From positions 1 to 15,528 of the forward strand of contig JAYSQR010000088.1 in assembly GCA_043721435.1 (NCBI GenBank): 15,528 nt of DNA, read 5' to 3'. Both the position numbers and the translations under genes were made by a program. Below the pieces are notes generated by a model that searched no databases, was not told where the DNA came from, and saw only the letters and a program-made list of their open reading frames with translations. The DNA is from VFJL01 sp043721435. GTDB taxonomy: Bacteria > Pseudomonadota > Gammaproteobacteria > Burkholderiales > Nitrosomonadaceae. Positions 1 through 6,336 of the stretch are shown here, piece after piece (the first letter of the stretch is position 1; the number at the start of each line of letters is the position of its first letter).

Positions 1-23
1 CCATGTCGATAACCCCCACTTAA

Positions 24-48
24 TTCGGTTACCAACAATTTGAGGCAA
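24..48 (+). repeat. Direct repeat copy 1 (TTCGGTTAC-N7-TTGAGGCAA)
   Basis: Two 9-bp blocks, TTCGGTTAC and TTGAGGCAA, separated by 7 bases. The same two blocks with the same 7-base gap recur exactly 46 bp downstream. The 7-base gaps differ (CAACAAT here), so the blocks rather than the gap are conserved. Function unknown; it lies in the leader of miaA. Confidence 0.6.
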
Positions 49-69
49 CGTATCTTCTTGAGACACCCC

Positions 70-94
70 TTCGGTTACTTTTTTATTGAGGCAA
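70..94 (+). repeat. Direct repeat copy 2 (TTCGGTTAC-N7-TTGAGGCAA)
   Basis: Second copy of the two-block motif, with gap TTTTTTA, 46 bp from copy 1. It lies about 55 bp upstream of the preferred miaA start. It could be a protein-binding pair or the remains of a longer array that starts left of the window. Confidence 0.6.
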
Positions 95-150
95 TTCGCA
101 CGTCATCGAATCTGGCGTTTATCATGTTGCGCGGGCTATACTTCAACCAA

Positions 151-1131
151 ATGACCGTGCCAAACCAGAAACCCAAAGCTGCCGTGAACCACCCGGCCGC
201 AATTTTCCTGATGGGGCCGACCGCCAGCGGAAAAAGCGGCGTCGCACTGGAAATCGCCCGCCACCTGCCGGTGGAAATCGTCAGCGTGGATTCGGCCCAG
301 GTGTACCGGCACATGGATATCGGCACCGCCAAACCCGGCGCGAAAACCCTGGCAGCAGTGCCGCACCATCTGATCGACCTGATCGATCCGCACGAGCGTT
401 ACTCCGCTGCGCAGTTTCGCGATGATGCGCTGACTGCGATGCGTGAGATCACCGAACGCGGCCACATCCCGCTGCTGGTTGGCGGCACCATGCTTTATTT
501 CCGTGCATTGCTGGAAGGTCTGTCGGAACTTCCCGCTGCCGACAGCAACGTGCGCATGGTGATCGACAGCATGGCCGCAGAGCGCGGCTGGCCGGCGCTG
601 CACCAGCAGTTGCAGCAGCTTGACCCGGTCAGCGCCTTACGGATTAAAGCAACCGACAGCCAGCGCATCCAGCGTGCGCTGGAAGTGTATTACCTGACCG
701 ATAAACCGATGTCGGAGATTCTGAAAAAACCCAAATATGTTTATCTGCCTTACCAGGTGACACACATCGCCCTGATACCCAGCAAGCGTGAAACACTGCA
801 CCAGCGCATCGCGCAACGCTTCGAGGAAATGCTCGAGCTGGGATTGATTGGCGAAGTCCGCGCCATCCGTGATAAATTTGGCCTTGATGCCGACAGCCCC
901 GCGATGCGCTGTGTCGGTTACCGGCAGGTGGGAATGTACCTGAACAAAGAAGTCAGTCTCAACGAAATGCGCGCAATGGGACTGGCCGCCACGCGCCAAC
1001 TGGCGAAGCGGCAGCTTACCTGGCTGCGCCCGATGCAGGGACTGCAGGAGTTCGATTGCCTGACGCAAGAATTGTCGCAGCAGGTGCTGGAATATCTGCG
1101 GGCAAGCGGTTTGCAAGCTGCGGCGGCTTGA
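151..1131 (+). CDS. miaA: tRNA dimethylallyltransferase MiaA
   Basis: Transfers a dimethylallyl group from dimethylallyl diphosphate to N6 of adenosine 37 in tRNAs that read UNN codons, a cytoplasmic step that precedes MiaB thiomethylation. Visible family marks: P-loop GPTASGKS at residues 22-29, DSAQVYR from residue 47, HHLID, LVGGTMLYFRALLEG, QRIQRALEVY and GYRQ, in the usual order. From ATG 151 the product is 326 aa, close to the roughly 316 aa of E. coli MiaA. The frame stays open upstream to position 40 (TTG) and has another ATG at 124, but those extra residues look unlike MiaA and cover the direct repeats, so 151 is preferred. No clear ribosome binding site precedes either ATG. In many proteobacteria miaA is followed by hfq; here it is followed by a BON lipoprotein gene. 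Confidence 0.95.
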   Translation: MTVPNQKPKAAVNHPAAIFLMGPTASGKSGVALEIARHLPVEIVSVDSAQVYRHMDIGTAKPGAKTLAAVPHHLIDLIDPHERYSAAQFRDDALTAMREITERGHIPLLVGGTMLYFRALLEGLSELPAADSNVRMVIDSMAAERGWPALHQQLQQLDPVSALRIKATDSQRIQRALEVYYLTDKPMSEILKKPKYVYLPYQVTHIALIPSKRETLHQRIAQRFEEMLELGLIGEVRAIRDKFGLDADSPAMRCVGYRQVGMYLNKEVSLNEMRAMGLAATRQLAKRQLTWLRPMQGLQEFDCLTQELSQQVLEYLRASGLQAAAA

Positions 1132-1191
1132 TGATCGCAATCACCGATCGTCAGTTGCTGATTCGATCCAATCTATATGAAGGGGGGCAAT

Positions 1192-1527
1192 ATGAAGATT
1201 AGCCATAAATCACTTGCTCTGGCCGTGGTGCTAAGCAGCATCCTGTCCATCAGTGCTTGCCAGAAGTTCGGGGAGGGAACGCATGAAACCTGGGTAGAGC
1301 CGCCGAAAAAGGCCGTGGTGGATGACGCTACCCTTACCGCCACGGTAAAAACCTCGCTGTTGACCGACCCGGAACTCAGGGGACTGGATTTGCGCGTCGA
1401 GGTGCACAGCGGTGAAATCATGCTGAGCGGTCTGGCAAGCAACCCGAGCCAGATAGACCGCGCCAACACGCTCACCTGGCTGGTGGAGGGCGTCAAGAAA
1501 GTGGACAACAGGATGAGCACAAAGTAA
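1192..1527 (+). CDS. Small BON-domain lipoprotein (OsmY-like)
   Basis: A 111-aa envelope protein. Residues 1-22 form a lipoprotein signal peptide (KISHK, a hydrophobic stretch, then lipobox ISAC with Cys23). The rest, from about residue 38, fits one BON domain: a start resembling DATLTATVKTSLLTDPEL, then a VEVHSGEIMLSGLASN strand-turn with the conserved Gly, then an ending on VKKVDNRM. BON domains occur in OsmY and other periplasmic or outer-membrane stress proteins and are thought to bind phospholipid. ATG 1192 is chosen over ATG 1177 because the purine run AGGGGGG at 1181-1187 sits the right distance upstream. It starts 60 bp after miaA. Precise role unknown. Confidence 0.85.
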   Translation: MKISHKSLALAVVLSSILSISACQKFGEGTHETWVEPPKKAVVDDATLTATVKTSLLTDPELRGLDLRVEVHSGEIMLSGLASNPSQIDRANTLTWLVEGVKKVDNRMSTK

Positions 1528-1564
1528 GTGGGGAGCGGGAGCGCAGCGGGGAACAATCAAATAT

Positions 1565-1702
1565 TTAGTAACAGGTCGAGTCCTGGCTGTCAGAAACCTC
1601 CTCCATCCATATGCCGTAGTGCAAATAGCGGATGCGCGAGCGCAATTGGTTGAGTACCTTCGCGAACTTCAGAGGAGGCAACGGCGCAGTGCTGCTTTTC
1701 AC
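1565..1702 (-). pseudogene. intI: Truncated integron integrase IntI (N-terminal stub)
   Basis: On the minus strand a 45-codon frame starts with GTG at 1702 and ends with TAA at 1565. Its first 30 residues (TAPLPPL, then KVL, QLR, RIRYLHY) match the start of class 1 IntI1 as I remember it at about 21 of 30 positions, with no gaps. After HYG the frame departs from the family (residues WMEEVSDSQDS) and stops. The core-binding remainder and the whole catalytic domain, including the R-H-R-Y tyrosine recombinase residues, are absent. An IntI is normally about 320-340 aa, so roughly 90% of the gene is gone and the stub cannot recombine DNA. The deletion also probably removed the in-gene Pc promoter that normally drives cassettes. 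Confidence 0.85.
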
Positions 1703-1714
1703 GATTATTTAATG

Positions 1715-1730
1715 CTGTGCAAAAACACAG
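1715..1730. promoter_or_regulatory. LexA (SOS) box of the integrase promoter
   Basis: CTGT-N8-ACAG, a full match to the SOS-box core known from E. coli LexA. It lies 12 bp upstream of the GTG start of the integrase stub and overlaps the last two bases of the -10 hexamer, where LexA would block transcription. SOS control of intI is established for class 1 and Vibrio integrons. Confidence 0.8.
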
Positions 1731-1757
1731 TATAGTTGTCCGAAAGCCAGGCTACAA
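1729..1757 (-). promoter_or_regulatory. Integrase promoter PintI
   Basis: Read on the minus strand: TTGTAG (complement of 1752-1757), a 17-bp spacer, then TATACT (complement of 1729-1734). This is a good sigma70 pattern with ideal spacing, aimed at the integrase stub and overlapped by the LexA box. It still looks usable although the gene it served is broken. Confidence 0.7.
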
Positions 1758-1786
1758 TTTGCTTTTGGCGCAATCCACGATGCTTA

Positions 1787-1845
1787 GTTAGGGAGCAGAT
1801 GTCGGAGTTATGGCGCAAAACTGTCTCCCTATAACAAAGTTAGCC
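1787..1845 (+). other. attI integron recombination site (attI1-like)
   Basis: The four parts of class 1 attI1 are present. A DR2-like repeat GTTAGGGAGCAG (1787-1798; attI1 GTTATGGAGCAG) is followed by a DR1-like repeat GTTATGGCGCAA (1807-1818; attI1 GTTACGCAGCAG). A left core ending CCCTATAAC (1827-1835) and a right core GTTAGCC (1839-1845; attI1 GTTAGGC) complete the site. The distance from DR1 to the right core is 32 bp, as in attI1 from memory, and ACAAAGTTAG is shared exactly. Cassettes insert between G1839 and T1840. The sixth base of the right core is C where GTTRRRY expects a purine. Confidence 0.85.
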
Positions 1846-1848
1846 TTC

Positions 1849-2706
1849 ATGTTCATCGACCAGGTGTTCCCCAAAGTTGTTGGCGGGAAAAGTACGCTTC
1901 GAGAGCGACTGCTGACGAACGCGGCTGCAAGTGGTTGGCCGGAGGAACGTGCGAACGCACTAATTGCAATCGTTCCTCAACGCCTTATCAATTCGGCGTG
2001 TTTTCTCGACAAGATGACTGGCCTATGGCGGTACGAATTTGGGATACCGTACGACATTGCCAAGAAGCTTGTCTGGGGTACGCATATGTGGGTACCGGTG
2101 GACTGCTTGTTCTTCGCCCTTTCATCTGCGCACTCACGGCTTCCTGAACATAAGCGCGCCGCGTATCTTGAGCGCTTGGCTGACCCGGACCGTCATCAGG
2201 CTACGCTCGTTGAGATGATCCCAGCACATAAGGTGGATGCTACAGTTCCAATGGAATTTGAAGTTGCTGGTCTCGGTATTGGCAATCGCGCTGTCGATTG
2301 GGTCATTGGGCCTCAAGGCGGGCGCACTACACTTCTGGACGTAAAGCGACGGACAGCCGATTTCATTCAGCAGGCAGAGCGGATAGGTACCGAAGGTGCC
2401 GCTCCAGAGCCTGATCACGATCCCGCGCTGTTGTTCCGTAGTGTTGAACAAAAGTTTGTCGGTGCCGATCCAAGTGTGCGCCTTCAGGGCGCTTGGATCT
2501 TTACCGACATTCAGCAGGAGGAAGAACTTCTTGCTCGTGCGTTCAGTGCCCTTGATCCAGACAAGGTTCACTTTGCCGTGTTTGGCGACTGGAAGCCCGA
2601 TGTCTACGTATTGGTCCGCCAGGAGGCGGATCGTCAATACCTTCTCGATCTATTTCGTGGTGAACCGTCTTCGCGCTTCACGTTCAAGAGGGGCGATGAA
2701 GGCTAA
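1849..2706 (+). CDS. Cassette 1 protein, PD-(D/E)xK nuclease-like
   Basis: A 285-aa protein of unknown function filling the first gene cassette. ATG 1849 lies 4 bases after the attI right core, as expected for a cassette gene; the in-frame ATG at 1810 is inside attI and is not preferred. The TAA stop falls within the left core of attC, also typical. Residues E138, D150 (in VDWVIG) and D164-V-K166 (in LLDVKRR), with hydrophobic strands around them, have the spacing and context of a PD-(D/E)xK nuclease core. No signal peptide or membrane segment is evident. The N-terminal half (residues 1-130, rich in Trp and Leu, with KLVWGTHMW) is unrecognised. A nuclease of a defence or DNA-processing system is possible, but inferred only from the motif. 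Its promoter is unclear because the integrase-internal Pc seems lost. Confidence 0.75.
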   Translation: MFIDQVFPKVVGGKSTLRERLLTNAAASGWPEERANALIAIVPQRLINSACFLDKMTGLWRYEFGIPYDIAKKLVWGTHMWVPVDCLFFALSSAHSRLPEHKRAAYLERLADPDRHQATLVEMIPAHKVDATVPMEFEVAGLGIGNRAVDWVIGPQGGRTTLLDVKRRTADFIQQAERIGTEGAAPEPDHDPALLFRSVEQKFVGADPSVRLQGAWIFTDIQQEEELLARAFSALDPDKVHFAVFGDWKPDVYVLVRQEADRQYLLDLFRGEPSSRFTFKRGDEG

Positions 2707-2769
2707 CCGCGTGGTGGAGAGCGACGCGCGGCAAGAGCGGCCGCGTGCGCCTCACCACGGACGTTAGGT
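2701..2769 (+). other. attC recombination site of cassette 1
   Basis: A 69-bp imperfect inverted repeat with attC layout. The outer left core GGCTAAC (2701-2707) faces the right core GTTAGGT (2763-2769), which fits GTTRRRY exactly. The inner arms CGTGGTG (2710-2716) and CACCACG (2753-2759) pair fully, with differing bases next to them that would leave unpaired bases of the kind that select the bottom strand. The centre GCGACGCGCGGC (2721-2732) against GGCCGCGTGCGC (2739-2750) adds further imperfect pairing. It overlaps the stop codon of cassette 1 and is followed at once by the next cassette. Confidence 0.88.
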
Positions 2770-2778
2770 TGCTTGCCA

Positions 2779-3672
2779 ATGGTTACCGCATCACAAACAG
2801 GAGTTCCGACAGAATCGAAGCGACTCAGGCAGTTTCGACTCGGCATTGCCAAAAGCATTCCAAAATTCCCGAATGATCGACAGACACTTGCCATACTTGA
2901 AGCAAAACCTCTTGGCTCGCTTCTGATTGACTACGTGAATTGGGCCTTTCGCCTAATCCCGCCTCGACCACGTACTGTAACCATTGAGCCTACCCTAACG
3001 GCTGACCGCAGATGGAAGGCATTAGCCACGGACACAAGCGCACTGCTTCAGCGGGTAAGACGTGGAGATGACTTGAACCCTAATCTCTCGTTACGGGCAT
3101 TCCGAAACGGCTTCACGCCAGCATCATCAAGTACTGCGCCATCTACGGACAAATGGGAAGACAAAGACTTCTTTCTCAACACGATGGGCTATCACCACTT
3201 GCACCTGAGTCAAGTGGTCGAAGCTGCGGGTCATGCTAAACGTACGGATGAAGTTCTTTTCGCCCAAGTTACGCGAAAGGGGTTTAGCGCAATTGGCTTC
3301 TTTGACCATTCTGTCTTCGACCCGACAGATCAGATATCACAAACAATGAGTGCCGAGCGAGATCGCTTGTGGCGGATATATGAGCAACGGAATTCTGCCG
3401 GTATGGCGCCAGGGCAGGTGTATATCTCTACCCCAATTGCAACCTCAGGGCACTCGCTTCATTACACCCGTCTTGCCATTGAGTTTGCGCGGGTAATCCA
3501 TGCCATAGATCCCAAACTTGACGATCTATCTTCTCGCTCCGAGGTATTCGACACTGTGCCACACGAGATGGTCAAAGCAATGAAATTGAGGTGGCATCTG
3601 AATTACTTGGATCTTGGCCTTATTGACAAAACAACGTCCACGTTTTACGTGCTTCGATATGGACCGTCATGA
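2779..3672 (+). CDS. Cassette 2 protein of unknown function
   Basis: A 297-aa soluble-looking protein filling the second gene cassette. ATG 2779 lies 9 bases after the attC right core; the frame also has a TTG at 2773. A central block has DKDFFLNTMGYHHLHLS followed by R-x-D-E-V-L-F-A-Q-V, F-S-A-I-G-F-F-D-H and W. The paired aromatic/His cluster (YHHLHL) and later His (FFDH) look conserved in style and recall uncharacterised bacterial proteins with a GIHHLHL-like motif, but I cannot name the family with certainty. No signal peptide, membrane helix or nucleotide-binding motif is visible. Gene cassettes normally encode independent proteins, so adjacency to cassette 1 is weak evidence of shared work. 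The stop is 27 bp before the collapsed attC. Confidence 0.72.
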   Translation: MVTASQTGVPTESKRLRQFRLGIAKSIPKFPNDRQTLAILEAKPLGSLLIDYVNWAFRLIPPRPRTVTIEPTLTADRRWKALATDTSALLQRVRRGDDLNPNLSLRAFRNGFTPASSSTAPSTDKWEDKDFFLNTMGYHHLHLSQVVEAAGHAKRTDEVLFAQVTRKGFSAIGFFDHSVFDPTDQISQTMSAERDRLWRIYEQRNSAGMAPGQVYISTPIATSGHSLHYTRLAIEFARVIHAIDPKLDDLSSRSEVFDTVPHEMVKAMKLRWHLNYLDLGLIDKTTSTFYVLRYGPS

Positions 3673-3699
3673 AAGCCACTTCAAAGTTGATCCTCCGCA

Positions 3700-3719
3700 A
3701 CCTAACTTAAACGTTGGGG
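3700..3719 (+). other. Collapsed attC after cassette 2
   Basis: ACCTAAC (3700-3706, a full RYYYAAC left core) is separated by only 6 bases (TTAAAC) from GTTGGGG (3713-3719), which matches GTTRRR but ends in G. A working attC has about 55-140 bp here. The pattern fits an attC that lost its central arms, keeping outer cores that can still form a 6-bp hairpin. It would probably recombine poorly or not at all. Confidence 0.5.
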
Positions 3720-3737
3720 CCAACCGAAAGAAATGCC

Positions 3738-3984
3738 ATGAGACTCGCGCTGTGTTTGCTTCTGTTTTCAATACCGGTATTCGGCATGGCCGAGATTTTC
3801 CGGCGCGACGAGCCCAAAGGGGTCGCTCACCGAAAATCTGGACTGCTATGATCGCAATTCTATAGCGAATGTGGGGGAAACGTTTGCTAGGCAGGATTTG
3901 AATATCCAAGTTAGATCGAAACTTGGCGTTCGAACACTACCGATCATATCCAGTCCTAGCTGGCACAAGTTTAGGGTAATATGA
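3738..3984 (+). pseudogene. Small secreted protein gene, frameshifted (candidate)
   Basis: From ATG 3738 a signal-peptide-like start (MRLALCLLLFSIPVFGMAE) leads into FRRDEPKG and stops at 3849-3851 after 37 aa. Skipping one G in the GGGG run at 3819-3822 moves the reading into a frame that continues without stops to TGA 3982-3984 (SLTENLDCYDRNSIANVG..., ending SSPSWHKFRVI), giving about 81 aa. This suggests a single-base insertion in a homopolymer. The start lies 18 bp after the last core site, which suits a third cassette, but I found no attC at its 3' end. The family is not recognised. It could instead be a genuine 37-aa peptide or a sequencing error in the G run. Confidence 0.45.
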
Positions 3985-4024
3985 CGTAGTCACACCTACT
4001 CGTGCAGGAGAATTCATCTCGACT

Positions 4025-6328
4025 ATGACTTTCTTTTCCCTGCTTCTGCTGCTGGCTGCCGTTATCGGCACCATTCTGTTTGTCCCGCCACTGCGGCGCG
4101 CACTCATTTCCAACCGGGTGCTGAAAATTTTCCGCAAGATCCTGCCGCAGGTTTCGCAGACCGAGCAGGAAGCGCTGGATGCGGGAACCGTGTGGTGGGA
4201 CGGCGACCTGTTCAGCGGCAAGCCGGACTGGAACAAGCTACTGGCCTACCCCAAGCCGCAACTGAGTGCCGAGGAACAAGCCTTTCTTGCCGGTCCGGCG
4301 GAACAGTTGTGCGCGATGCTGGATGAATGGCATATCACGCGTGAACTGCACGATCTGCCGCCCGAAGTCTGGCAGTTCATCAAGCACAACGGCTTTTTCG
4401 GCATGATCATTCCGAAACAATACGGCGGCCACGGCTTCTCGGCACTGGCGCATTCCGCAGTGGTGATGAAAATCGGCTCGCGCAGCGGCACGGCAGCAGT
4501 AACGGTGATGGTGCCGAACTCGCTGGGACCGGCGGAACTGCTGCTGCATTACGGCACCGAGGAGCAGAAAAACCACTATCTGCCGCGCTTGGCAAAAGGC
4601 CTGGAAGTACCCTGCTTCGCGCTCACCGGACCCAGCGCGGGGTCGGATGCGGGTTCGATTCCCGATTCCGGCATAGTCTGCCGCGGCGAATTCAACGGCC
4701 AGCAGGGCGTGCTGGGGATGCGCGTCACCTGGGAAAAACGCTATATCACGCTGGGGCCGGTGGCGACATTGCTGGGACTGGCGTTCAAACTCCACGATCC
4801 CGACGGGCTGCTGGGCGCAGAAAAAGATCTCGGCATTACGCTGGCGCTGATTCCCACCAATACGCCGGGGGTCATTATCGGCCGCCGCCATTTCCCGCTT
4901 GATGCGGCTTTTCAGAATGGCCCCAACTCCGGCAAGGATGTATTCATCCCGATGGAATGGGTGATCGGCGGGCGCGAAGGCGTAGGCTACGGCTGGCGCA
5001 TGCTGATGAATTGCCTCGCCGCCGGACGCTCGATTTCATTGCCTGCCACCGCCACCGGCGCGGCCAAACTGGCAGCGCGCACCAGCGGCGCGTATGGCCG
5101 GGTACGGGTGCAATTCAACACCCCCATCGGCCGCTTCGAAGGGGTAGAAGAAGCGCTCGCGCGCATCGGTGGCAACACCTACATGATGGATGCAGCGCGA
5201 GTGATGACGGCAGGCGCGGTGGATCTGGGCGAAAAACCTTCAGTCATTTCTGCCATCGTCAAATACCATCTCACCGAACGCAGCCGCCAGGCGATCAACG
5301 ATGCGATGGACGTGCACGGCGGCAAGGGTATTTGCATGGGCCCCAGCAATTATCTGGCGCGTACCTATCAGCAAACCCCGGTCGGCATCACGGTGGAGGG
5401 CGCCAACATTCTTACGCGCAGCATGATGATTTTCGGCCAGGGAGCGATACGCTGCCACCCTTATGTGCTGAAGGAAATTCACGCTGCCAACGACAGCGAT
5501 GCCGTCCGCGCCTCGCTGGAATTTGACCAGACATTGATGGGGCACGTCGCTTTCAGCGCTGGCAACAGCTTGCGCTCCTTGCTGCATGGACTGACCGGCG
5601 CTTCGCTGGCGGATGCGCCGAGCAATGCCGCCCCGGAAATACAGCATTACTATCGGCAACTGTCGCGTTTCTCCGCCGCCTTTGCGCTGGTTGCCGACAT
5701 CTCCATGCTGACGCTGGGTGGAGCGCTGAAGCGCAAGGAAAAACTCTCTGCGCGCCTGGGCGATATGCTCAGCCTGCTTTATTTGTGCTCGGCGACGCTG
5801 AAGCGTTTCGAGGACGATGGCCGTCCTGCAGCCGATTTGCCATTGTTGCACTGGTCGATACAGGATGCGCTTTACCATCTGCAGCAGGCATTTGACGGCT
5901 TGCTGGATAATTTCCCCAGCCGCATCGCGGCATGGATGTTGCGGTTGCTGGTATTTCCGCTGGGCAAGCCATACTCGCCGCCATCGGATGACCTGGGACA
6001 CAAAGTAGCTACGTTGTTGCTGGAACCGGGAGAGGCGCGTGACCGCCTGACTGCGGGAATCTATGTGCCGGCGTCCGCGGATGAACCGCTGGGCGTTCTG
6101 GAACAGGCGCTGCAGTGCGCGGTGGTGTGCGAGATGGCGGAAGCCAAGGTTCGCGCCGCCGTCAAAGCCGGCCTGATTTCCGCGCAAGGGGATGAGAAAA
6201 TTGCTGCGGCGCTGCAACGGGGCATCATCACTACGGTTGAAGCGGAATCGCTGGAAAACATGAAATCCCTGCGCCGCAGCGTCATCATGGTGGACGATTT
6301 TCCGGCGGATTTCGGCAAACAGAAATAA
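4025..6328 (+). CDS. fadE: Acyl-CoA dehydrogenase, FadE type
   Basis: FAD-dependent first oxidation of beta-oxidation: acyl-CoA to trans-2-enoyl-CoA. The length of 767 aa matches the long FadE class (E. coli about 814 aa) rather than the usual 380-aa dehydrogenases. Residues 2-20 form a hydrophobic anchor (TFFSLLLLLAAVIGTILFV), so the enzyme is probably at the inner membrane. The N-terminal domain has HNGFFGMIIPKQYGG; the middle domain has FALTGPSAGSDAGS and VTWEKRYITLGPVA; the C-terminal helical domain has VHGGKGICMGPSNYLAR and GITVEGANILTRSMMIFGQG. E458 in that last block is the likely catalytic base by family position. Beyond residue 500 comes the FadE-specific C-terminal extension (DUF1974-like). 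AGGAG lies at 4006-4010, 14 bases before the ATG, a little far. First gene of a five-gene operon. Confidence 0.93.
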   Translation: MTFFSLLLLLAAVIGTILFVPPLRRALISNRVLKIFRKILPQVSQTEQEALDAGTVWWDGDLFSGKPDWNKLLAYPKPQLSAEEQAFLAGPAEQLCAMLDEWHITRELHDLPPEVWQFIKHNGFFGMIIPKQYGGHGFSALAHSAVVMKIGSRSGTAAVTVMVPNSLGPAELLLHYGTEEQKNHYLPRLAKGLEVPCFALTGPSAGSDAGSIPDSGIVCRGEFNGQQGVLGMRVTWEKRYITLGPVATLLGLAFKLHDPDGLLGAEKDLGITLALIPTNTPGVIIGRRHFPLDAAFQNGPNSGKDVFIPMEWVIGGREGVGYGWRMLMNCLAAGRSISLPATATGAAKLAARTSGAYGRVRVQFNTPIGRFEGVEEALARIGGNTYMMDAARVMTAGAVDLGEKPSVISAIVKYHLTERSRQAINDAMDVHGGKGICMGPSNYLARTYQQTPVGITVEGANILTRSMMIFGQGAIRCHPYVLKEIHAANDSDAVRASLEFDQTLMGHVAFSAGNSLRSLLHGLTGASLADAPSNAAPEIQHYYRQLSRFSAAFALVADISMLTLGGALKRKEKLSARLGDMLSLLYLCSATLKRFEDDGRPAADLPLLHWSIQDALYHLQQAFDGLLDNFPSRIAAWMLRLLVFPLGKPYSPPSDDLGHKVATLLLEPGEARDRLTAGIYVPASADEPLGVLEQALQCAVVCEMAEAKVRAAVKAGLISAQGDEKIAAALQRGIITTVEAESLENMKSLRRSVIMVDDFPADFGKQK

Positions 6329-6336
6329 ACACATCC

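Larger units (their letters stand above)
1565..3719. mobile_element. Degenerate class 1-like integron with two cassettes
   Basis: A composite of parts each described separately: integrase stub on the minus strand (1565-1702), its promoter and LexA box, attI (1787-1845), cassette 1 (about 1840-2763), attC (2701-2769), cassette 2 (about 2764-3713) and a collapsed attC (3700-3719). The order and orientation are those of a canonical integron: divergent intI, then attI, then cassettes read away from it. The integrase is lost beyond about codon 32, so the array should be fixed unless an integrase acts in trans. A third small gene after the last core (3738-3984) may be the tail of the array or the flank. 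Confidence 0.85.

Noticed and set aside
40..150. N-terminal extension of MiaA from TTG 40 or ATG 124
   Set aside because: The extra residues do not resemble MiaA and would translate the direct repeats; ATG 151 gives the family length.
1736..1758. Cassette promoter made of TTGTCC and TACAAT on the plus strand
   Set aside because: The spacer is only 11 bp; TACAAT alone lacks a fitting -35.
1810..1848. ATG 1810 as start of the cassette 1 gene
   Set aside because: It lies inside attI; cassette genes begin after the core site, and ATG 1849 is in frame just past it.
3877..3886. GAAACGTTTG palindrome as a PsrA/fatty-acid regulator site for the fad operon
   Set aside because: The half-sites lack the usual 2-4 bp spacer and the site is within the frameshifted gene about 140 bp from fadE; one short palindrome is weak.
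3910..3916. GTTAGAT as the right core of a third attC
   Set aside because: No RYYYAAC partner or complementary arms at a suitable distance, and it lies inside the joined frame of the small gene.
5240..6334. 364-codon minus-strand frame opposite fadE
   Set aside because: A shadow of the high-GC fadE coding strand; the translation is rich in Arg, Gln and His with no domain, and the opposite frame is a clear enzyme.
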